A stretch of 64,000 bases of DNA, from contig QZCP01000005.1 in assembly GCA_003956705.1 (NCBI GenBank), positions 62,001-126,000 of the forward strand, written 5' to 3'. The notes under the pieces were generated by a model, which saw only the letters and a list, made by a program, of their open reading frames with translations, searched no databases and had not been told where the DNA came from. This document shows positions 23,462 through 35,376 of this stretch, piece after piece; the first letter of the stretch is position 1; every line of letters begins with the position of its first letter. The position numbers were made by a program, and so were the translations under genes. Source of the DNA: Brevipalpus yothersi (lineage: Eukaryota > Arthropoda > Arachnida > Trombidiformes > Tenuipalpidae).

Positions 23462-24909
23462 GGGCCATCCAGATCATTAGCCATCGTATGCTTATGGAAT
23501 TTTGTTTGCTCAATCTGCGTACATTCCCACTGAATTCTTCTATCCTGATACTCTTTTTGCAGTATATCATGTCCCATTCTTCTAGCCAAATCTCATTCTT
23601 CTTCACCCTTTATTTCTTTTGGCCCATAATTGGATGGCAAACAGAAATGGCTTCATGTCATCAGGGACAAATATTTGATCTCATATGCAGATTCTTATTT
23701 TTCTTATTCTTCTCCAGCTTGAGGTATTCTGATGAGTGTTCTTGAATGATGTTGATTGGACAAAACAATGCAGGAATGTATGCTAATCTTTGTACTTATA
23801 AATCAAGCAGTATACATTGTATACACAGACTAACACACGCACACATATACATGTGACTATCTATACCTTAGACTAGGTGTAAGATGTTCCTGGTGAATAC
23901 ACCTATCCAACTCAATGATCATGATGATAATATTTTGGCTTGACAATGAGTGATGATTTTCATTTCCGCATCCGATAGCGATGAACACTTTTTCCTTCCA
24001 TCCATTTCTTTATCTTCCTCTTTCTCACGCTATATCGAACATCATCTATTTAAGATTACCAAATATCAGTGTCAATGTATGTGTGTGTCTGTGTAAGTTT
24101 ATGTGTCAATTTTTTTATCCTATACAATCATTTTGCTTTGCACTTTCTTGTCAGATCAGTTGTTTCAAGTGAACCAAAATCAAATTCGACTTCTAGATCT
24201 GAACAACCAAACAAGAAATCGGACGAACACTGTGTCAGAAGCTTTTATTTGATCTTCCTCTTCTCTCTCTCTTCTTATACTTTTCTTTACTCTTCCCTTA
24301 TTCGATGATCTTGGGAAACATTGGAAGAGAGAAGAAGAGAAAGAAAGCAATAAAGTTACAGAAGATTGACAATTTCTAGCCTAATAGTTACAAAGTGATG
24401 CCCTGAGCTTTTCTGGGCCCAGTTTTTCTAGCATTCTTTGACCAGAATATCGTCTCTGATCTTGTGCTCTTTCATCATCTACCTTCTCCTACTGTCTTAC
24501 TTTCTCCTTACATTCCTTTCTCCATCTCTCTTCCTGCTAGAAGGACTTTGTTGTAGCCGAGATTCTAGCCCACTTTCACTTTCAGAATATATTTCGGAGT
24601 AACAATCATGTTTGGAAGAGTCGGCACTTCTCGAATCCATTTCATTCAAGCCTCAAGGCACTTCTTATTTCCCTTTTCTACCGCATTCAGAATACATACC
24701 CTTTGAGCTTTCCCTTTCCTTTTCTGGATTCCTTGCTCAGTTTTTGTTTGCTGTACAAACAGATTCTCGCTTCTTGAACACTGAATGCTTCTCAACTATT
24801 CTTTCGATCACTTCGATCGTTTCAATATCGTTTGATATTCATTCGCATCATCATCAAATCTTCTCATGTGTTTTTCTTTTCTCCATCAATTTTTTTCTCA
24901 TCATTCAGA

Positions 24910-24941
24910 TTTAAAATTTTTGCAAGGTACACTGTTCAGTC
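24910..24941 (+). promoter_or_regulatory. Possible core promoter of the small GTPase gene
   Basis: A TATA-like TTTAAAA at 24910-24916 is followed by the arthropod initiator consensus TCAGT at 24936-24940, about 28 nt downstream. The predicted start lies about 77 nt before the ATG at 25015. The TATA match is imperfect, so confidence is moderate. Confidence 0.4.
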
Positions 24942-25014
24942 ACTACTGGATTCTTGAATTGATATATCGATTGATACGGAGATTTTTCTCCTTTAAGTGA
25001 TCCATATATTTAAG

Positions 25015-26010
25015 ATGTCTCGAGAAGAGGATGATGAATTGAATCAAGAGATATCGAAAATAAGCTTGGGTTTTGCTGGTTCTCGTAACAAACAAAGTCA
25101 ACCCACAACGTCCAATGGTAAAACACCGGTTGTTAACAGTGCATCAATCAATTCGGTGCCCAGTAAGAGACGCCATTCTCGCTTATCCTTTTTGCGAGTA
25201 GCATCAGAATATACGGAAGCGAGTACAAATCATCATGTGAGTAATAATAATAGCACACCACATGGCAATCAAAAGGGTAGCACGTATCGATTGGTGATCA
25301 TGGGCTCATCGAGAGTGGGTAAAACGGCTATTATAAAGCGCTTTTTGTATGATACTTTTCCGGAAGAACATTGTCCAACTGTTGAGGAGTTACACAAAAG
25401 TGAATATGAAATCAAAGGAATCGGTACTGTTGCTGTGGAAATTTTGGATACCAGTGGAACTTTCTCATTTCCGGCAATGAAACGGCTGGCCATCAACAGT
25501 GGTAATGCCTTCATACTGGTGTATGCTGTGGATGACAAGGAATCATTTGAAGAAGTGTCCTCACTACGTGAAATGATATCAACCGCCAAGAAGGAGGAAG
25601 CCGATGGCAGTGTCCCAGTTGTTGTGGCCGGCAATAAGTGTGATGTAGACTCAACGCGAGTAGTTGATAAAGAGATGGTCGAATTTGAGTGTATCGATTG
25701 GGAGGTTGGTTTTGTTGAGTGTTCAGCGAAAACAAATGAGAATGTTTTACAAATATTTCAACAACTATTACTGCAAGCTCATCTTAAAGGTGCCCTGCAA
25801 ATAATCGCTGGACCATCTCATCATCATAATCATCACCATTTATTCTTCAATAATCACAGTCATCATCATGGTGATGAAAGCTCCGGCAAAGGAGAGGAGA
25901 AAGCTCGACGACGATCCAGTTTACCTGTGAGTGATCTGTTCCATTATCCAATGAGTTTGCGACATCAACGTTCACCAAAAAAGAAGAGAGGAAGCTGTGC
26001 ACCTTCATGA
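25015..26010 (+). CDS. Ras-family small GTPase, RASD (Dexras1/Rhes)-like
   Basis: A single-exon frame of 331 residues; I chose the ATG at 25015 (A at -3). Residues 1-88 are a low-complexity N-terminal extension. The GTPase domain at about 91-260 shows all nucleotide-binding motifs: P-loop GSSRVGKT (97-104), effector-region Thr in CPTVEE (around 122), DTSG (145-148), NKCD (207-210) and SAKT (237-240). DTSG in place of Ras DTAG, followed by FPAM(K/R)RL, matches the RASD/Rhes branch and related insect proteins. The family couples G-protein signalling at membranes. A His-rich stretch (269-285) and an Arg/Ser-rich stretch precede a polybasic end, PKKKRGSCAPS. The final CAPS fits a CaaX prenylation box, although Pro at the third position is unusual. 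The C-terminal extension beyond the G domain is also typical of RASD proteins. Confidence 0.88.
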   Translation: MSREEDDELNQEISKISLGFAGSRNKQSQPTTSNGKTPVVNSASINSVPSKRRHSRLSFLRVASEYTEASTNHHVSNNNSTPHGNQKGSTYRLVIMGSSRVGKTAIIKRFLYDTFPEEHCPTVEELHKSEYEIKGIGTVAVEILDTSGTFSFPAMKRLAINSGNAFILVYAVDDKESFEEVSSLREMISTAKKEEADGSVPVVVAGNKCDVDSTRVVDKEMVEFECIDWEVGFVECSAKTNENVLQIFQQLLLQAHLKGALQIIAGPSHHHNHHHLFFNNHSHHHGDESSGKGEEKARRRSSLPVSDLFHYPMSLRHQRSPKKKRGSCAPS

Positions 26011-27426
26011 TCATCTTTGCATCAATTCCACTACTTCTCCTACTACTATTATAACTACAAGTATGACTACTGCTACTTGTGCTACTAGGCACCACATCTC
26101 ATCATTCTTCTTCTTCTTTCTTCTTCTTCTCTCATCAAGCATGCATCAATGCAGAGCAATGCTTTAAGCAGTAGCACAAATCAGCAAAAGCATCGGAAAA
26201 CCAAATCACTTCTACTTATTCTCCTCATCTTACCAGTGGTATTCCTCCTCCTCCTTCTCTCACATCACGCACCTTTTATTCCTTGTCATTCCTTTTTGAC
26301 CATTTTATCATCATCTTCCTCATCATCAACATCAGTACTCAACATCCAGAGAAGCTCATCATCATGCCTCGCTCACCATTCTCTTTCATTCATTCACTCA
26401 TTCACTCATTTCCAATGATGCTGGCTTCCATTTGATTTTCTTTCCCCCTATTCTACATTATTCTACTTATTCCGGGTGTTTCCGGCCGCATCCATCGAAC
26501 CACATCCAGAATTGACCATCGAAATTCGTTTCCTTTTCGTTTCCACATAAAGCCACATGCGTGTCAGTGAACATATAAGTCGATAATCAACAAAGTTTTA
26601 GCTCCAAAAACACATACACACATATGCTTTCGCTTGTTACATTGAATGGTGAACAAGATAATGAGCTGAAAAGAACAAAGAGAGAGAAAGAGAGAGAGAG
26701 AGCATGGATATATATATAGCATTGGAAATGAAAAAGATAGATAATGAGTTCCAAGGACATCATTATTTCCCAATATTCTGATTTCCCAAAGATTCACTTG
26801 GAATTGAAAGCTTATTTCTTTCTCCCTCTCTCTCCCTCTTTCTCTCGTGTCCCAAAAATACACTAATTAAATTTGATCCTTTCCTTCCCTCTAATTAATT
26901 TTTCTCGCCCGTTAACAAAACGCTTCGAGCAAAGCTCACTTGTGTTGACCAAGCCAGACAAAATTATGCATACATAAACATTCACTAGCTGGAAACTGTT
27001 CTCGTTCTCCTGCCATTATTCATCACACATCAACATCACACATCCACATCCCCATCATCTCACACTCATATAACCTACATTAACTGAGGACACACAGAAA
27101 CACAAAAACACACACATACACACATGGTTGGAACCGATATCGTTGCACTTATTTTCTTGCCCAAACCGTTATTGTCTCAGCCTGTTAGCTCACTACATGT
27201 ATATGTTCCCTGTGAGCATTGTGGGCCATAAAAAGCCTGCGTTTTCCCTCGATTATATGCATAGCTATTATGGGACTCGTGAATACTTAACGAGTGGTTC
27301 TCAAATGTGCTCCAGTGGGTCATCCTGCTCATCAAATTGGAAGATGACGATGAGAACCATGATGACAATGATGATGATCTTACAAGTAAAGAATGATTGT
27401 GTTCTTTGTGAGCATCAAATGAATGT

Positions 27427-27427
<1 letters not shown>

Positions 27428-27453
<26 letters not shown>
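27428..27453. repeat. (CT)n tract
   Basis: A CT dinucleotide run of about 26 bases. Confidence 0.93.
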
Positions 27454-27457
<4 letters not shown>

Positions 27458-28107
27458 CTTTCTCTGGCATAATTCTCTACTGACCTGAACAGAAGATGAG
27501 CTACAATTAACCTTCAAGATGGCAAATTTGTCAACTGATTAGTGCAGTGGAGAAATGTTCATCATTCGCGTTCTATCAAATTTGTTTGTTTTCAGAGAGT
27601 ATATATTCATCCTTTTTCTCTTGAATTTCAGAATGCAAATACAGTTGATATCATATTGTTACTCTCACCGAGATGGATAAGCAAATCTGATTGTTTTTTC
27701 GAATGTTAAATTCTATTTAATTTCTATTGGTTGCGTTCGCAATGATAAATGAAGAAACTTGTGATACGTGTAATTATTATCTACGAAAAAAAGCAAGAAA
27801 TAATATCCAACTAACTATCCTTTGTCCATAGTGACAATGATGCAACTATCCAAAGAGGGTAATAATAATAATAATAATAGTAATAATTCAATTCCTTCTC
27901 TCAAATGAAATATGATAAAGTATGCAAGCTTCATGCAAAAAAAAGAATAAATTGCGACTAATTGTAAATGATATTCCTGATGAGAATTAAAAGAAAGTAT
28001 AGATATTTGAACACACACACACACACAAATAAATCAAGTTTGTTCTCTCGTTTCCCCTTTTACCGTTATCAATTCAATTTTATTTCGGCACTCTCTAGAG
28101 AGGCATC

Positions 28108-28111
<4 letters not shown>

Positions 28112-28172
<61 letters not shown>
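28112..28172. repeat. (GA)n microsatellite
   Basis: A GA dinucleotide run of about 60 bases in intergenic sequence. Confidence 0.97.
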
Positions 28173-28174
<2 letters not shown>

Positions 28175-28570
28175 TTAGGAAGATGTTGAAGTGACAAGAA
28201 TGGAGGAATAGCTTCTATCTATTCTGTATTTTTCCTCTGAACAATAGAGACAGCTAAATTAGAGCAACAGAATCGATGGGGATGCTAGGAAAAGATTCGT
28301 TGAAGAGAAATGATGATTTAGCTAAATGTCACTCGAATAATTCAACCAAATGAGGAGAAATTATGACTTTCATTAACGAACTACTATCGAGTGAGCTAAA
28401 TCCAACGATTGAGATAATTATCTTCCGGGCTCCCAAGAATTGGTGAGGAAAGGAGAGGTCCGAGAAAAAAGGTTCTCAGAATAACTTCATAGGAATACTT
28501 GCCTCGAGGTTTCAACTAGTGGAATATATTTCAATGCATCAAGGATCCATATAGAGGTGGCCTCTAGTGT

Positions 28571-29195
28571 TGGTAATACAAACGAATGAAATTTTTTAAA
28601 TTTTTAAATGATTAAAAATATTTCCCTAGAAATATTCATCATCGTTTTGGTCCCTTACGAGAATTTTCAAAATTGAGCATGAATGTAATAACTTTTGTTA
28701 AAACGAGAGAGATATTTATGACCCATACATTGTGAAAAAGAATCAGGATTTAAGCAAATCGAATTTATTGTGCGAAAATCTATAAAAATTAAAATTTTCC
28801 AATTCTGAGCCAGAGGAAAAACTATTCAATATGAATTATTCTGGACTGAAAAATTAATGAGTCCCTATCAAATGAAGTTGATTCAAGTTACTAACACCAA
28901 CGAATAAAATTATTTGATAAAATATTTTTATGGAATATTTATCGATTTGCCTACCCCAAGAATTGTTAGCAATGAGCAAGAAATGTGCTTTTGTTTAAAG
29001 AAGAGTAATTTATGACTCATGCAACTAAATTTTAAGAGAGAATCAGGATAGAATGTCGGACCGATTTGGGGATGAAAATCTACAAAAAACTGGAAATCTT
29101 CAGACCTTTCGAGGGATTATTTTTAGGGGTGAATCATTCTGAACGAAACGATTAGGAGTATCAGCTCCTATCAAATGGGCTTGATTGATGCGAAG
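28571..29195 (+). repeat. Diverged tandem duplication, two ~310-bp units
   Basis: Unit 1 (about 28571-28887) and unit 2 (about 28888-29195) align along their length. Shared blocks occur in the same order: acgaat(g/a)aaatt, then ttatgac(c/t)cat, then agaatcagga, then gaaaatcta(t/c)a(a/c)aaa. They are followed by atcattctg/attattctgga and finally cctatcaaatg(a/g)(a/g)(g/c)ttgatt. By eye I estimate 60-70% identity with small indels. Neither unit has a coding frame. The unit may be a satellite-like element or a decayed mobile repeat. Confidence 0.75.
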
Positions 29196-30003
29196 ATCAG
29201 TAATATTTGAAAACCTAGCTTCTGGGTTCAAATCCTGGAGCTTTCAGAAGTGCATAGAGTTTGACTGATGTGCACTTATGATGAAGCTCTCATCTTCTTC
29301 TAAAATGGGGTTGATCAAGATCATGGGCCTGACATTTATATTTGATCGAATTACGCATAATAATCAAGTTCCTCAGTTCATTTTGAGCTTCAGCTCAATT
29401 AAACATGTCTCAACCACGGTCAACGGACATCTACAAATAATGGACTGCATGCGAGCTTCATGCTCTCTCCTATTCAAAATTCAATTCCAATCCATGTATT
29501 TTACGCGTATGAGATTTTTTGCTAAGATCAAAGCCAAAGGAAAAAATTAGATGATAGTGTGGAGGAAATCGAAGATAACTGACCACTAATTAGGTCATTA
29601 ATTGATTTCATCTGATTATTTAATTTTGTTATTCGAGTATTTTTGCCAATTTTTGTATTTCCTAAATATTGCTGAAAATATCAATGTTGATTTAAAGCTA
29701 ATGAGATGCTGTATCTTGTTTGAAATGGCTTGATCGTATGTGTAGATCAAGTGCTACTGTTTCGAGCCAACATATTTTGAGTGCCGAAGAGGCAGTCTCT
29801 AAATCTTAGATTACTTGTTGGTGAGCCATCAGTATCATCAAACCTAGGAAAAACGTTAGGAATTTTTTGTTTTTGAGACCTCGACTTGATTTTTCACTTT
29901 TTTCCTGTCAATATGACTTGTAATTTCTGAGAAATTCTCACAAGACATTTAACCTCTCTTATAAAGGAATTTACACATTATTTTTTATGATTTGTGAGCA
30001 AAC
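29196..30003. other. Intergenic, no gene seen
   Basis: AT-rich sequence. A GGGTTCAAATCC box at about 29224-29235 resembles a tRNA B box, but no cloverleaf or A box could be built around it, so I do not call a tRNA. Confidence 0.4.
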
Positions 30004-30009
30004 TTTATT
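30004..30009 (-). promoter_or_regulatory. Poly(A) signal AATAAA of the small secreted-protein gene
   Basis: A canonical AATAAA on the minus strand, about 165 nt after the stop codon of the gene at 30174-30416. Confidence 0.5.
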
Positions 30010-30173
30010 TATTTAAGCTTTACTTTTTATTCAGTTAAATTGAATTGATTTATAATTCAGAAAACCCTTGATATATGAGAAGTCAACAAGAAAATTCAAT
30101 CCAGGTTACTTGATATACAGATGATCATGCAACAACAGAATGTCTTATGAGGCGACTAAAAAGAGTCGCGAAA

Positions 30174-30416
30174 TCAGAACCCTTTTTTGTCCTTTTTCTT
30201 GTCTTTACCTTTTCTTTGAGCAGTCTCATCACTTCTACCCTCAGAATCAGCATCACTATCAGCATCGTCCCTTCGCTCTCTTGTTAGAATATTCTTTACA
30301 CCTCGAGCGAACATCTTGAATGATGTTTCAAGATCTGCTTGTTCATCAGCAGAAGTCAAGAAATTTTCGGCTAAATAGAGAAATACAAGAGTGAAAAACA
30401 GGAACTTCTTTTGCAT
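30174..30416 (-). CDS. Small secreted protein, acidic/lysine-rich, with a possible furin site
   Basis: An ATG-initiated frame of 80 residues. Residues 1-23 form a clear signal peptide (QKKFLFFTLVFLYLAENFL). The mature part starts with a short helical segment and then RERR (about residues 46-49), a good proprotein-convertase site. Next comes a strongly acidic run (DDADSDADSEG) and a lysine-rich tail (KGKDKKKDKKGF). This layout would allow cleavage into a ~26-residue N-terminal and a ~31-residue charged C-terminal peptide. I recognise no family. A secreted peptide precursor is possible. The intact signal peptide and the downstream poly(A) signal support a real gene. Confidence 0.55.
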   Translation of the reverse strand: MQKKFLFFTLVFLYLAENFLTSADEQADLETSFKMFARGVKNILTRERRDDADSDADSEGRSDETAQRKGKDKKKDKKGF

Positions 30417-31693
30417 ATTGGACAGATTTCTCTTGATTCTTTATCGAAAGACAATCACACCACAATCGATATATTACTGTATCTAGTTGACACTATGACT
30501 TGAAGTTAAGAATGGTACAAATTAATGAGCTTTCTTTGATGCTAAGAGAGCAAATATTTTTCAGCAATCTCTTACATCGAAATTTGATAGATCAATCAAT
30601 TCGAAGATCAATTAACTCCTTGGAAATTTTAAAAGCTTTGATAAACCTATGATTTTTTCGACTCCAAGGAGGAGTGATAACTTGAGTCTAGTAGCATATG
30701 GTATTTTAAGTGTAAAGATGTAAATGAATACTTCCTCCAAGTAAACTTGAGGATTTAAGAGTATAAAAATCTCTAAATAATTTCAAATAAATTCGATCTA
30801 TCAGTCAATTTTTGTCGTTCAATCTTAACTTATGATGAGAAATGATTATAAATCGAACGATATTCAATCAGCTGGAATCAACTAAAAATTTGCTGAATTT
30901 TATCTACCACTATAGGAGAATCTCGGTCAAAATAATCATCTAGAGCTTCAAGATTGAAGGAAATTCAGACCAATTGATGGGAAAAATCAGTATCTTCGAA
31001 TTTTGTGGCAAAAAAATTGTTAAAATTAAGCGTTTTGTAACGGCTTATAACAATATCATCTCAGAACAGTTTGGTGAACTGGCATTCAGAGTAACAGTGA
31101 GGAAGAGAGAGCACAAATGTTATTCTAGGAGAGATTCTTTTTCAACTTTTCAATAGAACATTTTTACATGTACAGTGGAGTAAAGAACTTACTGTTGGTC
31201 ATTATAACACTAAAAACAGGAAATCTTTTACATTTTTCACCATTTTTTCCTAAATTTTACTTGAAGACGCCTTCTCCCTATATTCTATTCTACTCTGTTC
31301 TGTACTGTTACTTCATTCATGTTTTTCCTCTTAACCAGCACATCAGCTCCCACTTTTCTCCTCTCTTTTCCCACCTCCTCTCCATAGATGAGACATTTCG
31401 TAGTGATTGACTAAAGGACCGGAAGAAAATAGTAAACAGCTTTGATCATTGGAATATTTTTTCCCCTCAATCGATATTGCCCCACCAAATGATGAACCCA
31501 ACATCATCAATCGAATGGAAAGTTATCCCAGATATGTTAGCCTTTTTTTTGTTGTCCATCTTTTTCGCTTCCTCCTCTGTGGAGATGACTCGTGCCTACT
31601 TTGAACGATCACAGTCGAGGGTAGCAAATACAATCGATCATAGGGCTTTCGGTAAATGTGATATGAATGCGGTAAAATATGCACATTGTGTCA

Positions 31694-31722
31694 AAGAGTG
31701 GCCTCATTTTTGGGCCACTCTT
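31694..31722. repeat. Short perfect hairpin (AAGAGTGGCC stem)
   Basis: AAGAGTGGCC at 31694-31703 pairs perfectly with GGCCACTCTT at 31713-31722 across a 9-base loop. It could fold in RNA. No tract of T follows, so it is not a typical terminator, and the stem is shorter than a microRNA precursor. Confidence 0.6.
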
Positions 31723-32071
31723 CGATGAGTTACTTTGGTGGTAAGCTTGGCAAGTAGGTAGCCCAGCATAGTAAGAGAGCGGTTTTTGGTGTTCCGCTAA
31801 AACCCTATTCTTTTCAGACACTTCAAGAGTGTTCAAAAAGAGTTGCTCTCAGGCTCGCGTGGACCAGGCCAGAGAGAAGTGTTAAACCGCATCACCATTC
31901 GGTCAAATCAGGCGGAAATTTTTCAATACATGCCAGCCAAGATTCATTTGACAATCCAGAATATTTATAAATGTGGCTCCAATGTATGTGGCCTGATTGG
32001 TGAACCTACAAAAAGAGCAAAATATTTTTCTCGAGGAAGTTGCCAGTATCAATAGTAAGCCTGTTGGCTAA

Positions 32072-32096
32072 AGAGAGAGAGAGAGAGAGAGAGAGA
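32072..32096. repeat. (GA)n tract
   Basis: A GA dinucleotide run of about 24 bases. Confidence 0.93.
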
Positions 32097-33897
32097 ATGA
32101 AGCATAAAAAATCGTTGAAACAGATTTACGTTGATCTGAGTATGAATATAAATTTCATCAAATTCTTCATGAGAGCTTCTTTTAGAAACAAATTCGGATT
32201 GAAGAGAAAAAATCATCCAGATTAAGGTCACTGTATAGGTTTCGATTCTTGAATGAAATCGTTTATGGAGTAAAATTGAATTGATAATCCTGGTGCGAAG
32301 GTGCCACCATATATGATACTCTACCAAAAAGAGACAGGGAATGTTTGATATCATGTTTGGCCATGAAAACACGGTATTTTTATTGTCTTCTGGATGGCTC
32401 ACACTTACACAAATTGAAAAAAATTGATAGAAACGGAAAATTTCAGTGTTTGAGCCATTCATTGGAGTGATAATCGGCGCCATCAACAGATACACATCGT
32501 GATGTGAGTGCTCACAGCCCAAGGAAGATCGGGTCAAATTGAAATTTGTAAAACGTGAAAACAAGATAATTGAATGAAATTTAGGCATGATTAAGGATGA
32601 AATGATTTGCAAACTAGCCGAACACACACACACACTTATACTGAGGCCTCCAACATTCTCTTGACCAAGCGAAGACTCGCTATCCTTCGGCAATCGAGAA
32701 AGAGAGAAAAAAACATTCATGATTATGATACATGTTGAGTTCATGTATATATACATTTACATGTACCCTATACACATCACTTGAATACATGCAACATGTA
32801 CCGGTAGTGGCTCTCTCTCTCCATCGAAAGGGATTCCTTCCAAAATGGGCTGAATGTAGATGAGGATGTTCTTTTGCCACCCTTCGGTTTGCTGGCTTCA
32901 CAACTTTCCATCTTGTTCTCTCTCCTCTCACGTCCCAAAGACAAGTGATGGTGCTAATTGATAGGGCGCCAAGCCATACTCTTGTGAACCTTCCAGCCTG
33001 GAGGCTGGGGTGAGAAAAAGAGAAGATGAATAATCACATTAAACGTTGGGTGCTCTTGGAAATTCATTAGCGGATAAAGTCTACGGCCATTTATAGTTGA
33101 ATAATATGTACGGCCAAGTGTGAGGGCTAATGCTTCCAGCAGGCCTTAAATGATGGCCAAATTTAGCATCTCTCTTTCTTCTTCTCTTTCTTGATATCAA
33201 ATAATTGAACGAAATGATGGCGATTGTTGGAGGTGATTGCAATGCGGTGGGCCTGATCAAAAAGGAGCGACCGAACAATTTGATATTCGGGAAGCAGCGG
33301 AATCGTGATTCCCTGAATACTTTCTACACTCCTAACATTTTCCACATCTTTCATCCACCTTCTTCTTTACAACATCATCTTTCTCTACCTTGTTTTCCTC
33401 GTGAAATAGTTAGCATAAACGAAATGCCCACAGTGTTTTGATATCAAAAATTGTGACGATCATGGAATGTTTTCCATTGATGACCCGAGAGCTGTGAGAT
33501 TGGCGGTTCCTCCAGTTGAATGTTAAAAATTGAATTTGTATGGCATGAGAGTTCTCAATCAGCTTTAAGCTAAAATATTTCGTGTGAGCTGCTCACAATT
33601 TATCAAGCTAACAGAGAAGAATCAATGAAAAAGTTTACCTGAGAGCAAAAATAACATGAAAATAGCTTGTTAAAGATGTGAAAATGGACACTTGTGTGAT
33701 CAGAGAGAGAGCTCACGCTTTAGTGTAATAATTTTTCTTCATTTCAAAAAATCTAGTTAAGAAATTTGAACATTATACGCAACGAGTTTGTCTGTATGCT
33801 CAGTTTATATTTGATTTTGGGTGCGAATCACGATTTTTTGGGGGCCTTTTCCTGCGGGCCGAAAAGTATTTTCTTAGTGTTTTGGATCGGCTTTTCC

Positions 33898-34376
33898 TTT
33901 GGGTGCCTGTTTTCTCTGCTAATAAGGCGCTAATGGAACGCTTTCGTCGCCGAAAAACTTTCAAAACTCCAGAAAGAAAGAAAGAGAGAGAGAGAGAAGA
34001 GGGAAAACTTCACAATAATAATTCATGGGTTTCCAAACTTCCTCCTCCTCCTTCTCTTTTCCTCTCACATTCGTATTCTTATTCCCATTTTCTTTGGTCT
34101 AAAAAGCTTGTTCATAGGCAAATGACCTGTGGCCTGTGCTCGCTTGTGATTGTTGCCTGTCTAGTTGATTTCTTCTCTTCACCCTTCCAAGTTGGGCCGA
34201 GGTGAAGAAGAGGCTGGAGAAAGAAGAGGTGCTTCGATAGCCTGTCACTGGATTCACTGATTGTTGCAATCTATTTTACATGTTAACTCCTTCTTCCTAC
34301 AGGTTGATCTCCGGTAGGAGGAGGATATATGCCTTGTTTCGGCAGAGAAAAACTCACATATTATTCCATCAACAGT
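33898..34376 (+). repeat. Dispersed repeat, copy A (~480 bp)
   Basis: Aligns in the same orientation with 47111-47557. A 45-base block (33924-33968) is identical in both copies, spelling the peptide NKALMERFRRRKTF in one frame. Further shared blocks include ttccaaacttcctcctcctcc, aggcaaatgacctgtggcc, ctgtctagttgatt, tgtcactggattcactg, ctattttacatgtt and tattattccatcaa. The rest is diverged by substitutions and indels, and neither copy keeps one open frame. It may be a non-coding RNA, a decayed mobile element or an old segmental duplication. Confidence 0.8.
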
Positions 34377-34433
34377 AAATATGTAGTGTTTCTCAAAACG
34401 CTTCATTTATCCAGTAAAGAGAATCATATATTT

Positions 34434-34467
34434 GAGAGAGTGAGAGAGAGAGAAAGAGAGAGAGAGA
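34434..34467. repeat. (GA)n tract
   Basis: An imperfect GA run of about 33 bases, about 110 bases before an opposite-sense CT run. Confidence 0.92.
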
Positions 34468-34574
34468 AATAAAAATTTGAAACCAAGTTATGATGTGGAC
34501 TTGGAATAGCTGCCCAGTGCCAATTAAAATAAGCGTCTTTCATCGTGTAATGATAGCCTTTCTGTATAGAAGAT

Positions 34575-34576
<2 letters not shown>

Positions 34577-34628
<52 letters not shown>
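34577..34628. repeat. (CT)n microsatellite
   Basis: A CT run of about 52 bases. Together with the GA tract at 34434-34467 it could form an inverted pair. Confidence 0.97.
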
Positions 34629-34631
<3 letters not shown>

Positions 34632-34699
34632 TCATCATATTCGATGAAATTTATGCCCAAGGCGATATTTTTTCTCTTTTTCTCTCTTCCAGCTAGCTC

Positions 34700-35320
34700 T
34701 GCTCTATTTTAATCATTGTGTATGTATATATTTATATAAACTAGTGAGAATTTGTGTGTGTGTCCATCGTTCTCTGAGAATTTTGGCCTCCAGAATATGT
34801 AGCTACCAACTCTCAAATGGTCATCTGAAAATGCTTTTTGGGATGAACATCTTTTCGAGTTACTTCAACACAGGAACAATCCCTGTTTCACTTCATTCTT
34901 CTTTTCATTCTCTTCCTTTACACTTCATTCAAAATGCATTGAAAATTGTCTTCCCGAAGTCTATTTGCCGACAAACACTTCTTTGATAGGCAATTTTTTT
35001 AAAGATCCCGAACAAACTTGACACACTGGAATACAATGTTCACTAACTACTTGTTGAAAGTATCCAAAACAGTAGCTGGACGTGTAAGCCTAGCCGAGTT
35101 TGATTAATGTTTCCATGCAAGAATAGTATGGTGAAGAAGAAGAAGAAGTCACTCACCAAGTGAATCGAAAGCGGCGACACCTCAAATACACAGGGACCAA
35201 GGAGCAAGGAAGCCCAGGCCAGTCCTCCGTTTCCCCAATCACCGACACTGTACTGTAGTGGCTTTCGGATGCCCATGGAGATGAATGGTGAAAAGAGTCC
35301 TACTCCAAGTGGAACATTTT

Positions 35321-35376
<56 letters not shown>

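Larger units (their letters stand above)
11656..24900. other. Long stretch without a recognised gene
   Basis: About 13 kb between the Shaw start codon and the small GTPase gene. It is AT-rich and contains several GA/CT tracts, polypyrimidine patches and many short low-complexity open frames. The parts next to 11,656 should hold the Shaw promoter and 5' leader. I found no domain, tRNA or convincing exon here apart from a weak candidate at 21867-22082. Distal enhancers or long introns are possible but not visible. Confidence 0.45.
26011..28570. other. Non-coding region downstream of the GTPase gene
   Basis: Begins with CT-rich sequence with TCATCA and TTCTTC patches, probably the 3' UTR of the GTPase gene. 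It continues with AC-rich, GA/CT and AAT-repeat (about 27,859-27,890) sequence. No gene is supported. Confidence 0.45.
30417..33897. other. Intergenic, no supported gene
   Basis: Short open frames around 30,974, 31,477 and 31,843 have no recognised domain. A perfect 10-bp hairpin lies at 31694-31722 and a GA tract at 32072-32096. A TATAAAAA at 30762-30769 has no gene that I can assign to it. Confidence 0.4.

Noticed and set aside
29224..29235. GGGTTCAAATCC, a tRNA B-box-like sequence
   Set aside because: No A box or cloverleaf could be folded around it. At most it is a SINE relic.
31477..31728. Plus-strand frame with a single CX9C pair
   Set aside because: Twin CX9C proteins need two such pairs; only one is present and the flanking sequence is not typical.
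35043..35276. Minus-strand frame with a good GTGAGT donor
   Set aside because: No matching acceptor or partner exon and no recognised domain. A single donor match is expected by chance.
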